This document shows, piece by piece, positions 27,934 to 42,077 of a stretch of DNA of 64,000 nucleotides (the stretch's first letter is position 1; each line of letters begins with the position of its first letter). The notes beneath the pieces were generated by a model. It was not told the DNA's origin. It made no database searches and was given only the letters and a program-made list of their open reading frames with translations. Both the position numbers and the translations under genes were made by a program. Origin of the DNA: Pseudoxanthomonas jiangsuensis (GTDB lineage: Bacteria > Pseudomonadota > Gammaproteobacteria > Xanthomonadales > Xanthomonadaceae); the NCBI RefSeq assembly GCF_010093185.1, contig NZ_PDWL01000004.1:1-64000 (forward strand), given 5' to 3'.

Positions 27934-29358
27934 ATGCTTGAGATATCGTTACCTTCGCTTCCGCGCCGCTGCCTGGCGGTCGCGCCCCTGCTGCTGGCCT
28001 GTGCATTGGCGGCCTGCTCCGGGAAGCCCGGCTCCGCGGATGCCGCCGCACCGGATGCGCAGGCATCCGCTGCGGCCGCCGCCACCGCGAACCCGGCCGA
28101 GCCGGTGCGTCAGTCCGGCTTCGTCCAGGTCCAGGGCACGCATTTCGTGCTCGACGGCAAGCCGTACCGGTTCGCCGGGGCCAACTTCTGGTACGGCGCT
28201 TATCTGGGCGCGCCGGACGGGGTGGGCGACCGCGAGCGCCTGCGCGCCGAGCTGGACCAGCTCAAGGCCGCCGGGGTGGACAACCTGCGGGTGCTGGCGA
28301 TGTCCGAAGCCAGCGACTTCAAGCGCGGCGTGCGCCCGGCGATCATGGGCCAGCCGGGCCAGTACGACGAACAGATGCTGCAGGGCCTGGACTACCTGCT
28401 GGCGGAAATGGCCAGCCGCGACATGAAGGCCGTGCTCTACCTCAACAACTTCTGGCAATGGTCCGGCGGCATGTCGCAGTACGTGGCCTGGGCCACCGGC
28501 GGTTCGGTGTCCGAACACGACCCGGACCTGACCGGCGACTGGGACGGTTTCATGCAGAACTCAGCGCGCTTCTACGCGATCCCCGAGGCCCAGGCCTGGT
28601 ACCGCGACGCGATCCGCACCGTGATCGGCCGCACCAACAGCATCACCGGCGTGGCCTACGTCGACGACCCGACGGTGATGTCCTGGCAGTTGGCCAACGA
28701 GCCGCGCCCGGGCAGCGACAAGGACGGCCACGCCAACGCCGAGGTCTACGTGAAGTGGATCGACGAGACCGCCGGCTTCATCCGCGGCCTGGCGCCGAAG
28801 CAGCTGGTCAGCACCGGCAGCGAGGGCGAGAAGGGTTCGGCGGCGGACATGGACCTGTACGTGCGCGCGCACTCCACCCCGAACGTCGATTACCTGACCT
28901 TCCACCTGTGGCCGTCGAACTGGAGCTGGATCGACCACAAGGATCCGGCTGCGCGGCTGGAGTCCGGCCTGGCGACCTCGCTGGACTACATCGACCGCCA
29001 CATCGACGTGGCCGGCAGGTTGGGCAAGCCGATCGTGCTGTCGGAGTTCGGCCTTAACCGCGACCAGGGCTCGTTCGACCCGGCCTCCGGCGTGCAGGCC
29101 CGCGACCGCTTCTACCAGGCGATCTACGACCGCCTCCTGCAGCGGATGCAGGCCGGCGACGCGATCGCCGGCTCGAACTTCTGGGCCTGGGGCGGCCGCG
29201 GCCGCACCGCCAACGCCGACTGGATGTGGAAGGCGGGCGACCCGTTCACCGGCGACCCGCCGCAGGAGGCGCAGGGGCTGTTCTCGCTGTTCGACAGCGA
29301 TGCCTCGACCCTGGGGATCGTGTCGGAGCACGCCCGAGCGGTCCACGCCGTGAAGTAA
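27934..29358 (+). CDS. GH5-family glycoside hydrolase (mannanase-like) lipoprotein
   Basis: 474 residues. Lipoprotein signal with lipobox LAAC at Cys28 and an Ala-rich spacer, then a TIM barrel. The acid/base Glu256 lies in WQLANEPRP and the nucleophile Glu371 in VLSEFGL, the GH5 pattern. [10 protein letters not shown] and [11 protein letters not shown] resemble endo-beta-1,4-mannanases of GH5. It probably acts on mannan-type polysaccharide at the cell surface. The start codon context is weak (GAGGAG lies far upstream), so an alternative in-frame start cannot be excluded. Confidence 0.85.
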   Translation: MLEISLPSLPRRCLAVAPLLLACALAACSGKPGSADAAAPDAQASAAAAATANPAEPVRQSGFVQVQGTHFVLDGKPYRFAGANFWYGAYLGAPDGVGDRERLRAELDQLKAAGVDNLRVLAMSEASDFKRGVRPAIMGQPGQYDEQMLQGLDYLLAEMASRDMKAVLYLNNFWQWSGGMSQYVAWATGGSVSEHDPDLTGDWDGFMQNSARFYAIPEAQAWYRDAIRTVIGRTNSITGVAYVDDPTVMSWQLANEPRPGSDKDGHANAEVYVKWIDETAGFIRGLAPKQLVSTGSEGEKGSAADMDLYVRAHSTPNVDYLTFHLWPSNWSWIDHKDPAARLESGLATSLDYIDRHIDVAGRLGKPIVLSEFGLNRDQGSFDPASGVQARDRFYQAIYDRLLQRMQAGDAIAGSNFWAWGGRGRTANADWMWKAGDPFTGDPPQEAQGLFSLFDSDASTLGIVSEHARAVHAVK

Positions 29359-29388
29359 GGCGGTCCGACCGCGGCATGTCGGTCCGCC
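29359..29388. terminator. Stem-loop after the GH5 gene
   Basis: Arms 29359-29369 and 29378-29388 pair at 10 of 11 positions with an 8-base loop. No T run follows, so it is a weak terminator candidate at best. Confidence 0.3.
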
Positions 29389-29470
29389 GCCGGGCGGTGG
29401 ACCGCGGCGCTTCAGATCCCCGCCGTCGCGGCCGCTACCTCCCTTACTTGGAGCGACGGGAGGAACGCCC

Positions 29471-31330
29471 ATGTCGATCATCGGGACAGAGGCGGCGGCC
29501 GCGGTCGAGACGCCGGACGCGGTGGGAACGTCGTCGTCCGTCGGCCTGCCCGACGCGCCGGTCGCCTTGCTGCGGTTGGCCGACGACGGCCGCCTGCTGG
29601 CGGCCAACCGTGCCGCCCGCGACCTGTTGGGGCTGGAGCCGGAACGGCTCCCAGCCGCCGTCGGCGACTTCCTGTGGGGCCTGGACCCGGCTGTGCTGGC
29701 CGGCGAGGAAGGCGTCTGGGCCGCGCCCGGCGACGACCCGGCCCGCCGCGTGCGCTACCAGCGCGAGGCCGGCGACGGCTGGCTGCTGTCTTTGCCGCAT
29801 GCGGAAACCGCCGCGCTGCTGCGCGAAAGCGCGCGCCTGGCCGATGGCGACCTGTCGCAGGCCACCCATCCCCTGCTGTGGCCGCTGGTCCGCCGCCTGG
29901 CCGAGGCCGGCGGCGAGCGCGAGCTGCTGGCCCTGGCCAACGACGCCCTGGCCGGCTGCGACCTCGGCCTGGAGCTGCCGCCGCAACACGCCGACACGCC
30001 CGCCGGAAGGCGCCTGGTCGCCGGCTTCGGCAACCTGGCCGAGGCCATCCGCCAGGCGGTGGCGCTGTCGGCGCGGATCGCCGCCGAGGTGCCCAAGGTG
30101 GTCGGCGAGAACGACGACCTGGCGCGCCAGTCGCAGGCCCAGGCCCAGGCGCTGGAATCGGTACTGGCCGCGACCCGGCGCCTGCTCCAGGACCTGAAGG
30201 ATGTGCGTGGCGAACTGGACGAGGTCCGCGCCGCCGCCGGCCGCGCCGACGAGGACGCGCGCCTGGGCGGCGAGGCCGCCCGCGCCCTGGCCGAGGCGAT
30301 GGCCGCGGTGGAGCAGCGTTCGGCCCGCGCCGGCGAGGTGATCGAGGTGATCGACTCGGTCGCGTTCCAGACCAACATCCTGTCGATCAACGCCGGGATC
30401 GAGGCCGCCCACGCCGGCGAGGCCGGGCGCGGGTTCGCGGTGGTCGCGGCCGAGATCCGGCGCCTGGCCGAGCGCGCCGCCAGCGCCGCGCGCGACGTGC
30501 GCGCGATCATCGGCGGCACGGTCGAGGCCCTGGGCCAGAGCGCCGAATCGGCGCGCCGCACGAGCGAAGTGCTGGGCGGCATCGGCCAGTCGCTGGGCCG
30601 TGCCGGCGCGGCGATGGAGTCGGTGGCCGGGCGCATCGTCGCCCAGGGCGAGGAGGTGGCGGCGATCGACCGCGCCGTCGCCGACGTGGTCGCCCTCGGC
30701 CACAGCAACCTGGAACACGCCGCGCACGTGGCCGAACTGAGCGAGGCCCTGGGCCAGGGCGTGGCCACCTTGAGCGACTGCGTCGGCCTGTTCCGGCTGC
30801 CGCCCGACCCGATGCGCGAGCCGCGCCACGCCCGCGTGCGTGCCCTGGCCGAAGCCGGCGCCGCCCAGGTCGGACAGGCCCTGGCGCAGGCGGTGGCCCG
30901 GCGCGAGATCGATGCCAAGGCGCTGTTTTCGCGCGAATACACCCCGATCCCGGGCGTGGATCCGCCCAAGCACGGCACCGCCTTCGACGCCCTCTGCGAC
31001 CAGCTGCTGCCGGCGGTGCAGGAACCGCTGGCCGCGGCCGAGCCGTGGATCGTGTTCGCCATCAGCGCCAACCCCGACGGTTACGTGCCCACCCACAACC
31101 TGCGCTTCAGCCAGCCGCTGACCGGCGACAAGGCCAGGGACCTGATCGGCAACCGGACCAAGCGGATCTTCTCCGACCGGGTCGGCCGCAGCGTCGGCGC
31201 CCACACCGATCCCTACCGGCTGCAGGTCTACCGCCGCGACACCGGCCAGATCATGTTCGACCTGTCGGTGCCGGTGTACGTGGACGGCCGCCACTGGGGC
31301 GGCTTCCGGATCGGCTACTCGCTGGGGTAG
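29471..31330 (+). CDS. Soluble methyl-accepting chemotaxis-like protein with C-terminal sensor domain
   Basis: 619 residues without membrane segments or signal peptide. Residues ~25-110 look like a PAS domain. The signalling hairpin tip follows the MCP pattern ([20 protein letters not shown], then [16 protein letters not shown]). After it comes a C-terminal domain of ~140 residues ([56 protein letters not shown]) found on a group of bacterial MCPs. Sensing is thus on both sides of the signalling helices, in the cytoplasm. Ribosome site GGGAGGAA precedes the ATG. Ligand unknown; no che genes are nearby. Confidence 0.82.
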   Translation: MSIIGTEAAAAVETPDAVGTSSSVGLPDAPVALLRLADDGRLLAANRAARDLLGLEPERLPAAVGDFLWGLDPAVLAGEEGVWAAPGDDPARRVRYQREAGDGWLLSLPHAETAALLRESARLADGDLSQATHPLLWPLVRRLAEAGGERELLALANDALAGCDLGLELPPQHADTPAGRRLVAGFGNLAEAIRQAVALSARIAAEVPKVVGENDDLARQSQAQAQALESVLAATRRLLQDLKDVRGELDEVRAAAGRADEDARLGGEAARALAEAMAAVEQRSARAGEVIEVIDSVAFQTNILSINAGIEAAHAGEAGRGFAVVAAEIRRLAERAASAARDVRAIIGGTVEALGQSAESARRTSEVLGGIGQSLGRAGAAMESVAGRIVAQGEEVAAIDRAVADVVALGHSNLEHAAHVAELSEALGQGVATLSDCVGLFRLPPDPMREPRHARVRALAEAGAAQVGQALAQAVARREIDAKALFSREYTPIPGVDPPKHGTAFDALCDQLLPAVQEPLAAAEPWIVFAISANPDGYVPTHNLRFSQPLTGDKARDLIGNRTKRIFSDRVGRSVGAHTDPYRLQVYRRDTGQIMFDLSVPVYVDGRHWGGFRIGYSLG

Positions 31331-31373
31331 GGCGGGCGGCGGCGCGGATGCTGGCGCCGCCGTCCGTTTGCCT

Positions 31374-33476
<2,103 letters not shown>

Positions 33477-33555
33477 CCCGCGCTCCTACAGGGCGTTCAC
33501 ACGGGGCGGCGGATGATCCCGCCAGCTGCCGCGGAGCAGCGCCAGGAGCACCGCC

Positions 33556-34170
33556 ATGACCGCCTTCGTCCCTGCTGTTTCCGGTCCCGGCCGCCGGCCG
33601 GGACGGTTCGTGGCCGCGACCCTGCTGGCCGGCCTGTTCCTGCTGCTGTCGGCCTGCGCCAGCAGCCCGCGGATCAGCAGCGAGGTCGACCCGTCGGCCG
33701 ACTTCTCCCGCTACCGCAGCTTCGCGTTCTACGCGCCGCTGGCGATCGAGTCGCAGGGCTATGCCACCCCCACCAGCCGCCGCATCCGCGATGCGGCGCG
33801 GGCGCAGATGGAGGCGCGCGGCTACGTCTACGACGAGTCCGCGCCGGACCTGTGGGTCAACCTCAACGCCTACCTGCAGGAACGCACCGACGTCACCACC
33901 ATCCCCGACGTCGACTACGACTTCTATTACAGCTACCGCGCCCGCAGCTACGTGGCCGTGCCGTACTGGCGCGACCGCACCGAGATGCGCCGCTACACCG
34001 AAGGCACGCTCAACGTGGACCTGGTCGATGCCCGGCAGAAGCGGCTGGTATGGACCGGGGTGGCGGTGGGCCGGGTCGGGCGGGCCACGCCGGAAGAGCG
34101 CGGCGCGAAGATCGATGCGGCCATGGCCGAGATCTTCGCCCGCTATCCGCATCGGGCCGCGGGACGCTGA
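33556..34170 (+). CDS. DUF4136 lipoprotein
   Basis: 204 residues. A signal peptide with lipobox LSAC (Cys35) is followed by a DUF4136 domain: VDPSADFSRYRSFAFY at the start, ARAQMEARGY, the DLWVNLNAYL strand, and GTLNVDLVDARQKRLVWTG. Such proteins sit at the cell envelope; their function is unknown. The gene follows thiC by 79 bases and may be cotranscribed with it by readthrough, but nothing in the sequence suggests a link to thiamine. Confidence 0.82.
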   Translation: MTAFVPAVSGPGRRPGRFVAATLLAGLFLLLSACASSPRISSEVDPSADFSRYRSFAFYAPLAIESQGYATPTSRRIRDAARAQMEARGYVYDESAPDLWVNLNAYLQERTDVTTIPDVDYDFYYSYRARSYVAVPYWRDRTEMRRYTEGTLNVDLVDARQKRLVWTGVAVGRVGRATPEERGAKIDAAMAEIFARYPHRAAGR

Positions 34171-34237
34171 CCGGCCCCGTTCCGGCCCGGCGGCGATGCG
34201 CTATCGTGCCGGCACCGGACACGCGAAGGAGGGGCGG

Positions 34238-34408
34238 ATGGGCAAGGACAGGGGCGCGGGCGTCGCCCGGGCGGGCATCGGCTTCGGCTCGGCGCTTGCG
34301 ATCGCCATCTCGTGGACGGCCAACAAGTCGCTGCTGTGGGCGATCGTCCACGGCATCCTCGGCTGGCTCTACGTGGGCTACTACGCGCTGGTCTACCACT
34401 TCCGCTGA
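34238..34408 (+). CDS. Small membrane protein (56 aa)
   Basis: 56 residues with two hydrophobic stretches (GIGFGSALAIAISW and LLWAIVHGILGWLYVGYYAL). A strong ribosome site, AAGGAGGGG, precedes the ATG at good spacing. The stop overlaps the start of the next gene (TGATG), so the two are translationally coupled. It resembles short uncharacterised membrane proteins found widely in proteobacteria. Function unknown. Confidence 0.72.
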   Translation: MGKDRGAGVARAGIGFGSALAIAISWTANKSLLWAIVHGILGWLYVGYYALVYHFR

Positions 34409-35094
34409 TGCACCTGTTCCAGGGCCTGCGCTGGCTGGTCACCGCCCGCCGCCATCCGTCGGCCCTGCTGCTGGCGGTGCAGCTGCTGGGCGTGATGCTG
34501 TACCCGGCGATGGACCAGCTCGACTGGGGCCGGGCGCTGTTCGGCGCCTTCGGCATCGTCGTGCTGCTGCTGGCGGTGTGGGTGGTCAAGCGCAGCCCGG
34601 CGCTGGGCTGGGTAGCGTGGTGCCTGGCGATGCCGGCGGTGATGCTGTCGATCGCCGCGGCGATCCTCGGCCAGCCGGTGCTGGCGGCGATGTCGCAGGC
34701 GCTGGAAAGCCTGCTGTACTTCTATACCGCGGGCAGCCTGATCGCCTACATGCTCGAGGACCACGAGGTCACCCGCGACGAGCTGTTCGCCGCCGGCGCG
34801 ACCTTCACCCTGCTGGCCTGGGCGTTCGCCTTCTCCTTCTCGGTCTGCCAGATCCTGATCCCCGGCAGCTTCCTGGCCGCGACCGAAACCCCGCAGCGCA
34901 GCTGGATGGAGCTGTTGTACCTGAGCTTCAGCCTGCTCTCGGGGGTGGGCCTGAGCGACGTGGTGCCGGTGCTGCCGCTGGCGCGGGGGCTGGTGATGAT
35001 CGCCCAGTTCGCCGGGGTGATGTACATCGCCCTGGTGGTGTCGCGGCTGATCGGGCTGTCGATCGTGCGCCGGGACCGGGAGCCGCGCCGGTAG
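34408..35094 (+). CDS. Ion-channel-like (two-pore-helix) membrane protein
   Basis: 228 residues with about six hydrophobic segments. The last part has the shape of an Ion_trans_2 pore: a hydrophobic segment near 130-150, a short pore-loop region with SFSLLSGVGLSDVVP, then a final helix (GLVMIAQFAGVMYIALVVSR). The selectivity filter is GVGLSD rather than the K+ filter TVGYGD, so potassium selectivity is doubtful. Coupled to the 56-residue gene just upstream. Confidence 0.65.
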   Translation: MHLFQGLRWLVTARRHPSALLLAVQLLGVMLYPAMDQLDWGRALFGAFGIVVLLLAVWVVKRSPALGWVAWCLAMPAVMLSIAAAILGQPVLAAMSQALESLLYFYTAGSLIAYMLEDHEVTRDELFAAGATFTLLAWAFAFSFSVCQILIPGSFLAATETPQRSWMELLYLSFSLLSGVGLSDVVPVLPLARGLVMIAQFAGVMYIALVVSRLIGLSIVRRDREPRR

Positions 35095-35125
35095 GGATCG
35101 CCCATCGGGCGACGAGGCGGCGTCC

Positions 35126-36232
35126 TCAGCCTGCGACCGCCGGAGCCGTCAGCGATTCGGCCAGCTCGCGCCATTCCGGCAGGCGGCCGATCACGCCGGT
35201 GCGGGTCAGGTAGGCCTCGTCAGGTTCCTCGCCGGCGGCCAGGGCCATGGCGGTGTGGACCGCGCCGGTGACCCAGAAACTGCGGGTGCTCGAGCGCGAC
35301 GGCATGCGGTGGAAGGCCACCGCCTCGATGATCGGCATCGGCAGGCCCCACAGGCCCAGCAGGTAGGCGCCGGCCTCGGCGTGGCCCGGGCGGTCGTCGC
35401 CCTCGGCCAGCGGCTGGCGCTCGTCGCGCACGCCGGGCAGCAGCAGGCCGATGTCGGCCAGCAGCGCGGCGGTGGCGCCGAGGTCGGCGCTGGACTCGGG
35501 CAGCATGCGCTTGGCCAGGCGCGCGGCCAGCAGCGAGCGCTGCTGCAGGGCGGCGCGGTCGACCCCGGCCGCGGCCGGCAGCGAGAACACTTCGCTGGCC
35601 AGGACCAGGTCGCGCAGGGTGGCGATGCCCAGCCGGGTCACGGCTGAGCGCAGGTCGGTGATGGTGCGGCCGTTGGAGAAATAGGCCGAGTTGCACAGCT
35701 GCAGCACCTTGGCCGCGATCGCCGGGTCGCCGGCGACCAGGGTGGCGATCTGGGTGGCGCTGGCGTTGTCGTCGTTCTCCAGCGCGCTCATCAGTCGCAG
35801 GTACAGCTGCGGCGGCGAGGGCAGTTGCTCGACCCGGCCGATGCGGCGGCGCAGCTCGGGGTTGTCGAGCAGCTCGCGCAGTTCCTCCAGGCTGCCGATG
35901 GCCTCCAGCAGCAGTTCCGGCGCCAGCGGGGTGGGCAGGAAGCGGTGGGCCAGGCCGATGATCCGGGCCGGCGGGGTCTGGCCGCCGTCCACCACCGCGA
36001 TCCGCGAGGTCTCCGGGCGCAGGGCGCGCAGCTGGCCCAGCAGCATCGCCGGCGGCAGGTCGCTCAGGGTCGGGGCGACCAGGACCACGTCCAGCGCCGC
36101 GCTGGCGATCCGGTTCATGGCCGCGTCCGCGTCGGCGCAGCGCTCGACCTCCCAGTCGATCCCCATCGCCGACACCAGTTCGACCAGGTCGACCGGGAAC
36201 ACGGCCTCATCGCCGACGAACAGAATGCGCAC
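35126..36232 (-). CDS. HDOD-domain signalling protein with N-terminal receiver-like domain
   Basis: 368 residues. Residues 1-120 look like a response-regulator fold (RILFVGDEAVFPVDLVELVS, VVLVAPTLSDLPP), with the usual phospho-Asp position unclear. Residues ~130-330 form an HDOD domain (LPSPPQLYLRLMSALEN, VAGDPAIAAKVLQLCNSAYF, LGIATLRDLVLAS). HDOD proteins are noncatalytic relatives of HD hydrolases used in signalling. The start is GTG at 36232, chosen because AGGGAGG lies six bases upstream. It stands alone between opposing transcription units. Confidence 0.87.
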   Translation of the reverse strand: MRILFVGDEAVFPVDLVELVSAMGIDWEVERCADADAAMNRIASAALDVVLVAPTLSDLPPAMLLGQLRALRPETSRIAVVDGGQTPPARIIGLAHRFLPTPLAPELLLEAIGSLEELRELLDNPELRRRIGRVEQLPSPPQLYLRLMSALENDDNASATQIATLVAGDPAIAAKVLQLCNSAYFSNGRTITDLRSAVTRLGIATLRDLVLASEVFSLPAAAGVDRAALQQRSLLAARLAKRMLPESSADLGATAALLADIGLLLPGVRDERQPLAEGDDRPGHAEAGAYLLGLWGLPMPIIEAVAFHRMPSRSSTRSFWVTGAVHTAMALAAGEEPDEAYLTRTGVIGRLPEWRELAESLTAPAVAG

Positions 36233-36392
36233 GGAAACCTCCCTGGTGACTGGATTCGGGTACTGGCCGGCTTGCGGAAGGCCGGGCATCACGTATCCGG
36301 TATCGGACGGCCGGTCCGGAAATTGAGCCGGCCGGCAGCCTACGCGGGGATGGTAATGCGGAACTGTGCGGGAGTTCGCGTTTGTGAAGGGC

Positions 36393-36413
36393 GGCACCGG
36401 GATCGCCGGTGCC
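36393..36413 (-). terminator. Hairpin downstream of ppa
   Basis: Perfect 8-bp stem GGCACCGG/CCGGTGCC with a five-base loop, 12 bases after the ppa stop on the minus strand. Only a weak pyrimidine run follows. Confidence 0.45.
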
Positions 36414-36424
36414 GCGGCGCGGCC

Positions 36425-36955
36425 TCAGGCCTTGCCTGCGCGCTCGATCGACTGCAGCAGGATCTGCTTGGCCTCGGCGGCGTTGCCCCAGCCGTCGAGC
36501 TTGACCCATTTGCCCTTCTCCAGGTCCTTGTAGTGCTCGAAGAAGTGGCCGATGCGCTCGAGCCAGTGCGGCGAGACCTGGTCGATGTCCTCGACGTGGG
36601 CGTAGCCGTTGAAGATCTTGCTGACCGGCACGGCCAGGATCTTCTCGTCGCCGCCGGCCTCGTCGGTCATCTTCAGCACGCCGACCGGGCGGCAGCGGAC
36701 CACGGAGCCGGGCACCAGCGGCAGCGGCAGTACCACCAGCACGTCGGCCGGGTCGCCGTCGCCGCACAGGGTGTTGGGGACGTAGCCGTAGTTGCAGGGG
36801 TAGCGCATCGGGGTGGAGAGGATGCGGTCGACGAAGATCGCGCCGCTTTCCTTGTCCACTTCGTACTTCACCGGCTCGGAGTCCTTGGGGATCTCGATGA
36901 TGACGTTGATTTCCTCGGGCGGGTTGCGCCCGGAATTGACCTGGTCGAGGCCCAT
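36425..36955 (-). CDS. ppa: Inorganic pyrophosphatase, soluble family I
   Basis: 176 residues, the usual length for family I hexameric enzymes. It hydrolyses PPi to phosphate with Mg2+. The signature [10 protein letters not shown] and acidic residues of the active site ([21 protein letters not shown]) are present. The start at 36955 gives [20 protein letters not shown], as in homologues. It lies 193 bases downstream of the membrane-PPase stop, with a strong terminator between, so it has its own promoter. Confidence 0.96.
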   Translation of the reverse strand: MGLDQVNSGRNPPEEINVIIEIPKDSEPVKYEVDKESGAIFVDRILSTPMRYPCNYGYVPNTLCGDGDPADVLVVLPLPLVPGSVVRCRPVGVLKMTDEAGGDEKILAVPVSKIFNGYAHVEDIDQVSPHWLERIGHFFEHYKDLEKGKWVKLDGWGNAAEAKQILLQSIERAGKA

Positions 36956-37097
36956 CTGCTGCTCCGTTGGGGATGGCTGGGTGGCGAAGGGCGGCCATTT
37001 TACGCGCTTGGCTGCTGCGGCGCACAAACCGCGGGGTGGGCGGTTCAGCGGGGCGGTCGAGCCCGGAACCGGCACCTTTGTCCTCGGCGGCACAAAT

Positions 37098-37127
37098 GCG
37101 AAGCCCCGGCCGGAACCGGGGCTTCGC
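37098..37127 (-). terminator. Terminator of hppA
   Basis: Perfect 12-bp stem (GCGAAGCCCCGG with its complement) and a six-base loop, starting about 20 bases after the hppA stop; a short T run follows on the minus strand. Confidence 0.75.
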
Positions 37128-37148
37128 AGGTGGAACTCCGCCGACGCC

Positions 37149-39176
<2,028 letters not shown>

Positions 39177-39403
39177 GAACCCCTCCCAAGGTTGATGGAT
39201 GCCGTCCGACGGGGGACGAACCGGGGAGACGCACGCCGGGCGAGCCATGAAGCACTGGAACGGACCCGTGACCGAGACGCGTCGTACCGTGTTCGACTTT
39301 CCGTGGAGCGGCCCGAGTATGACCGCAGCGGCGGGGGCAAGGCCACACGGCGTTCATCCAGGGGGTGACAGGCTGGTGTCCCCCACGGCTGCCCCTACGC
39401 CCG

Positions 39404-40018
39404 ATGACCCCGATCCGGCCCCCTTCCTCCCCGCGCTGCCGTCCCGAGGCCGGCGCTGCCCCCAGCCAGGCCGAAGCCTTCCGCCAGGGCGTGCTGCTGG
39501 CGCTGCTGGCGGCCGCCATCGCGGTAGCCGCGCCCCTGCGGGCCCAGCCGGACGCGCCAGCCGAGCCCGGCCCGCGCCACGAGCGCCCGATCGGCGCGCC
39601 GCAGGCGATCGGCGCGGTGCATACCCTGCGCCAGATCCCCGAGGCCTGTACCCGCCTGGAAGGCGTGTTCACCGGCGAGCCGGGCCAGCCCTACCGGATG
39701 CGGGCGGTGCCGACCGCGCCGAACTGCCAGCCGCGGGCGCGTTATCTCGCTGCGGCGCAGGCGGCGCCGTCGCAGGCCGGCGGCTGGATCCTCGACGACC
39801 TGGTCCGGGTGCCGGACGCCGGCTGCCCCTCGCGCCAGGCGGCGGTCCAGGTGTGGCGCAAGCCGGGCGCCGCCGCGCCGGAACGCGACGGCCAGGGCCA
39901 GACCCGGGTCTACCTGGAGGAAGCCAGGCGCCAGGCTGCCGCCGGCGGTGCAGGCACCCCGGCGCTGCCGCAGTTCACCGCGGTGCTGGAACTGAAGGGC
40001 GGCAGCGGCTGCCGTTGA
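39404..40018 (+). CDS. Hypothetical secreted or membrane-anchored protein
   Basis: 204 residues. An N-terminal hydrophobic segment (GVLLALLAAAIAVAAPLRAQ) looks like an uncleaved or late signal anchor. The rest is soluble with three or four cysteines (EACTRLEGVF, NCQPRARYL, GCPSRQAAVQVW, GSGCR) and a VYLEEARRQ helix. No family is recognised. It resembles short periplasmic proteins seen near pfk in xanthomonads, but this is recollection, not proof. Start uncertain: ATG at 39404 or 39365. Confidence 0.6.
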   Translation: MTPIRPPSSPRCRPEAGAAPSQAEAFRQGVLLALLAAAIAVAAPLRAQPDAPAEPGPRHERPIGAPQAIGAVHTLRQIPEACTRLEGVFTGEPGQPYRMRAVPTAPNCQPRARYLAAAQAAPSQAGGWILDDLVRVPDAGCPSRQAAVQVWRKPGAAAPERDGQGQTRVYLEEARRQAAAGGAGTPALPQFTAVLELKGGSGCR

Positions 40019-40020
40019 CC

Positions 40021-40047
40021 CCGTCGTCCCGGCGCACGCCCGGACCC
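40021..40047. repeat. Single diverged arm of the CGTCCCGGCG repeat
   Basis: It begins CCGTCGTCCCGGCGCACGCC and matches one arm of the element at 42317-42412 with two differences. No partner arm is found nearby, so it is a half or decayed element. It lies between two convergent genes. Confidence 0.6.
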
Positions 40048-40076
40048 AGTGCCTTCGCGTTCGCTTCGCTCCGGCC

Positions 40077-41345
40077 TCAGCCCTCCCAGGCCGGCAGCGT
40101 CTTCTTCACCGCCACGTTCTTCAGGCTCACGTACTTTGGCAGGCCGTCGCGGCCCCAGGGCAGGGGCGCCTCGCCGCGGACCAGCGGTTCCAGGTAGTCG
40201 CGCGCCTTGGCGGTGATGCCGAAACCGTCCTTGCGGATGAAGCCGGCCGGCATGGTCTTCTCGTGGTTGGCGACCTTGTGCAAGGGCGCCGGCTCGATCT
40301 TCCAGCGGTACGGCGCCGAGGAAGCGCGCACGATCACCGGCATCACCGCGTTCATGCCCTTGAGCGCGTAGTCGACCGCAGCCCTGCCCACGGCCTGGGC
40401 CTGTTCCCAGTCGGTCTTCGAAGCCACGTGCCGGGCCGAGCGCTGCAGGTAGTCGGGCAGGGTCCAGTGCACCTTGTAGCCGAGGCTGTCCTTGACCTTG
40501 CCGGCCAGGTAGGACGAGACCCCGCCGAGCTGGGTATGGCCGAACGCGTCCTTGCCGCCGCCGGCATCGGCGACGAACCTCCCGTCCTTGTCGCGGATGC
40601 CCTCGCTGGCCACCACCACGCACCAGCCGACCTTCTTCACCACCTTGTCGACCTGGGCCAGGAACGCGGCCTCGTCGTAGGCGCGTTCGGGGAACAGGAT
40701 GATCTGCGGCGCCTCGTCGGCCGACTGCCCGGCCAGGCCGGCGGCGGCGGCCAGCCAGCCGGCGTGGCGGCCCATGGCCTCGTACACGAACACCTTGGTC
40801 GAGGTCTCGGCCATCGCGGCCACGTCCAGCGCGGCCTCGCGCACCGACACGGCGGTGTACTTGGCGGCCGAGCCGAAGCCCGGGCAGGTGTCGGTCACCG
40901 CCAGGTCGTTGTCGATGGTCTTGGGCACACCGATACAGGTCAGCGGATAGCCGAACTCCGCCGCCAGCTGCGAGACCTTCCACGCGGTATCGGCCGAGTC
41001 GTTGCCGCCGTTGTAGAGGAAGTAGCGCACGTCGTGGGCCTTGAGCACGTCCAGCAGGCGCTCGTAGCGGGCGCGGTCGGCCTCGAGCGACTTGAGCTTG
41101 TAGCGGCAGGAACCGAACGCGCCGCCCGGGGTGTGGGCCAGGCCGGCGATGGCCGCGGCCGACTCCCTCGAGGTGTCCACCAGTTCCTCGCGCAGGGCGC
41201 CGAGGATGCCGTTGCGGGCGGCCAGCACCTTGACCCCGCGCGCCCGCGCCTGGCTGATTACTCCGCTGGCGGTGGCGTTGATGACGGCGGTGACGCCGCC
41301 GGACTGGGCGTAGAGCAGGGTGCCTTGCGGCTTGGCCTTGGCCAT
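40077..41345 (-). CDS. 6-phosphofructokinase, pyrophosphate-dependent type
   Basis: 422 residues. PFK fold with an active-site GGND motif (YNGGNDSADT) in place of the ATP-type GGDG, then the catalytic block GVPKTIDND and MGRHAGWLAA. PFKs of this group in xanthomonads and methylotrophs use PPi as phosphoryl donor and work in both directions. The length is above the ~320 of bacterial ATP-PFKs. The start at 41345 gives MAKAKPQGTLLYAQSGG. It diverges from adk. With Ppa and HppA close by, PPi use looks central in this organism. Confidence 0.9.
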   Translation of the reverse strand: MAKAKPQGTLLYAQSGGVTAVINATASGVISQARARGVKVLAARNGILGALREELVDTSRESAAAIAGLAHTPGGAFGSCRYKLKSLEADRARYERLLDVLKAHDVRYFLYNGGNDSADTAWKVSQLAAEFGYPLTCIGVPKTIDNDLAVTDTCPGFGSAAKYTAVSVREAALDVAAMAETSTKVFVYEAMGRHAGWLAAAAGLAGQSADEAPQIILFPERAYDEAAFLAQVDKVVKKVGWCVVVASEGIRDKDGRFVADAGGGKDAFGHTQLGGVSSYLAGKVKDSLGYKVHWTLPDYLQRSARHVASKTDWEQAQAVGRAAVDYALKGMNAVMPVIVRASSAPYRWKIEPAPLHKVANHEKTMPAGFIRKDGFGITAKARDYLEPLVRGEAPLPWGRDGLPKYVSLKNVAVKKTLPAWEG

Positions 41346-41489
41346 GGAGATGGGCTCCTGGGAGGGGACATTTTGGGACAGTCCGGCCGGATGCGGTAAG
41401 CTGCCGGGCGATGGTGCGGCGCAATGTGGCGCGAGACGGAAGTCTAGCGCCCCGTGCCGCCACGGAACATTTCTCCCTGGGAGCGATCG

Positions 41490-42056
41490 ATGCGACTGGT
41501 ACTTCTGGGCCCTCCGGGCTCGGGCAAGGGAACGCAGGCCGCGCGCCTGAAGGACACGCTGGGCGTGCCGCACATCTCCACCGGCGACCTGCTGCGCGCC
41601 GAGGTGGCCGCCGGCACGCCGCTGGGGGTGCAGGCCAAGGAAGTGATGGCGCGCGGGGACCTGGTCTCCGACGAGATCCTGCTGGGCATGCTGGAATCGC
41701 GCCTGGGCCGCGACGACGTGGAGCGCGGCTTCATCCTCGACGGCTATCCGCGCAACCTGGTCCAGGCCGGCGCGCTGGATGGGCTCCTGGCCAAGATCGG
41801 CCAGCCGCTGGACGCGGTGGTGCAGCTGGACGTGGGCACCGACCTGCTGGTCGAGCGCATCGCCGGCCGGGCGCAGGCGGAAGGCCGCGCCGACGACAAT
41901 CCCGAGTCAGTGCGCAAGCGCCTGCAGGTCTACAACGATTCGACCGCACCGGTGATCGGCTTCTACGAGAACCGCGGCACCCTGACCCGGGTCGACGGGG
42001 TCGGGACGATGGACGAGATCACCGCACGGATCCTGGCGGGCCTGAAGAAGGCCTGA
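41490..42056 (+). CDS. adk: Adenylate kinase, short form without LID domain
   Basis: 188 residues. P-loop GPPGSGKGTQ at 7-16, AMP-binding STGDLLR, and DGYPRN. Between AGRAQAEGRADDN and ESVRKR the ~30-residue LID insertion of long bacterial adenylate kinases is absent. It equilibrates ATP, ADP and AMP, including AMP produced by PPi-releasing ligases. GGGAG precedes the ATG. A rho-independent terminator follows. Confidence 0.96.
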   Translation: MRLVLLGPPGSGKGTQAARLKDTLGVPHISTGDLLRAEVAAGTPLGVQAKEVMARGDLVSDEILLGMLESRLGRDDVERGFILDGYPRNLVQAGALDGLLAKIGQPLDAVVQLDVGTDLLVERIAGRAQAEGRADDNPESVRKRLQVYNDSTAPVIGFYENRGTLTRVDGVGTMDEITARILAGLKKA

Positions 42057-42077
42057 GGCCCGGATCGAGCCGGCCTG

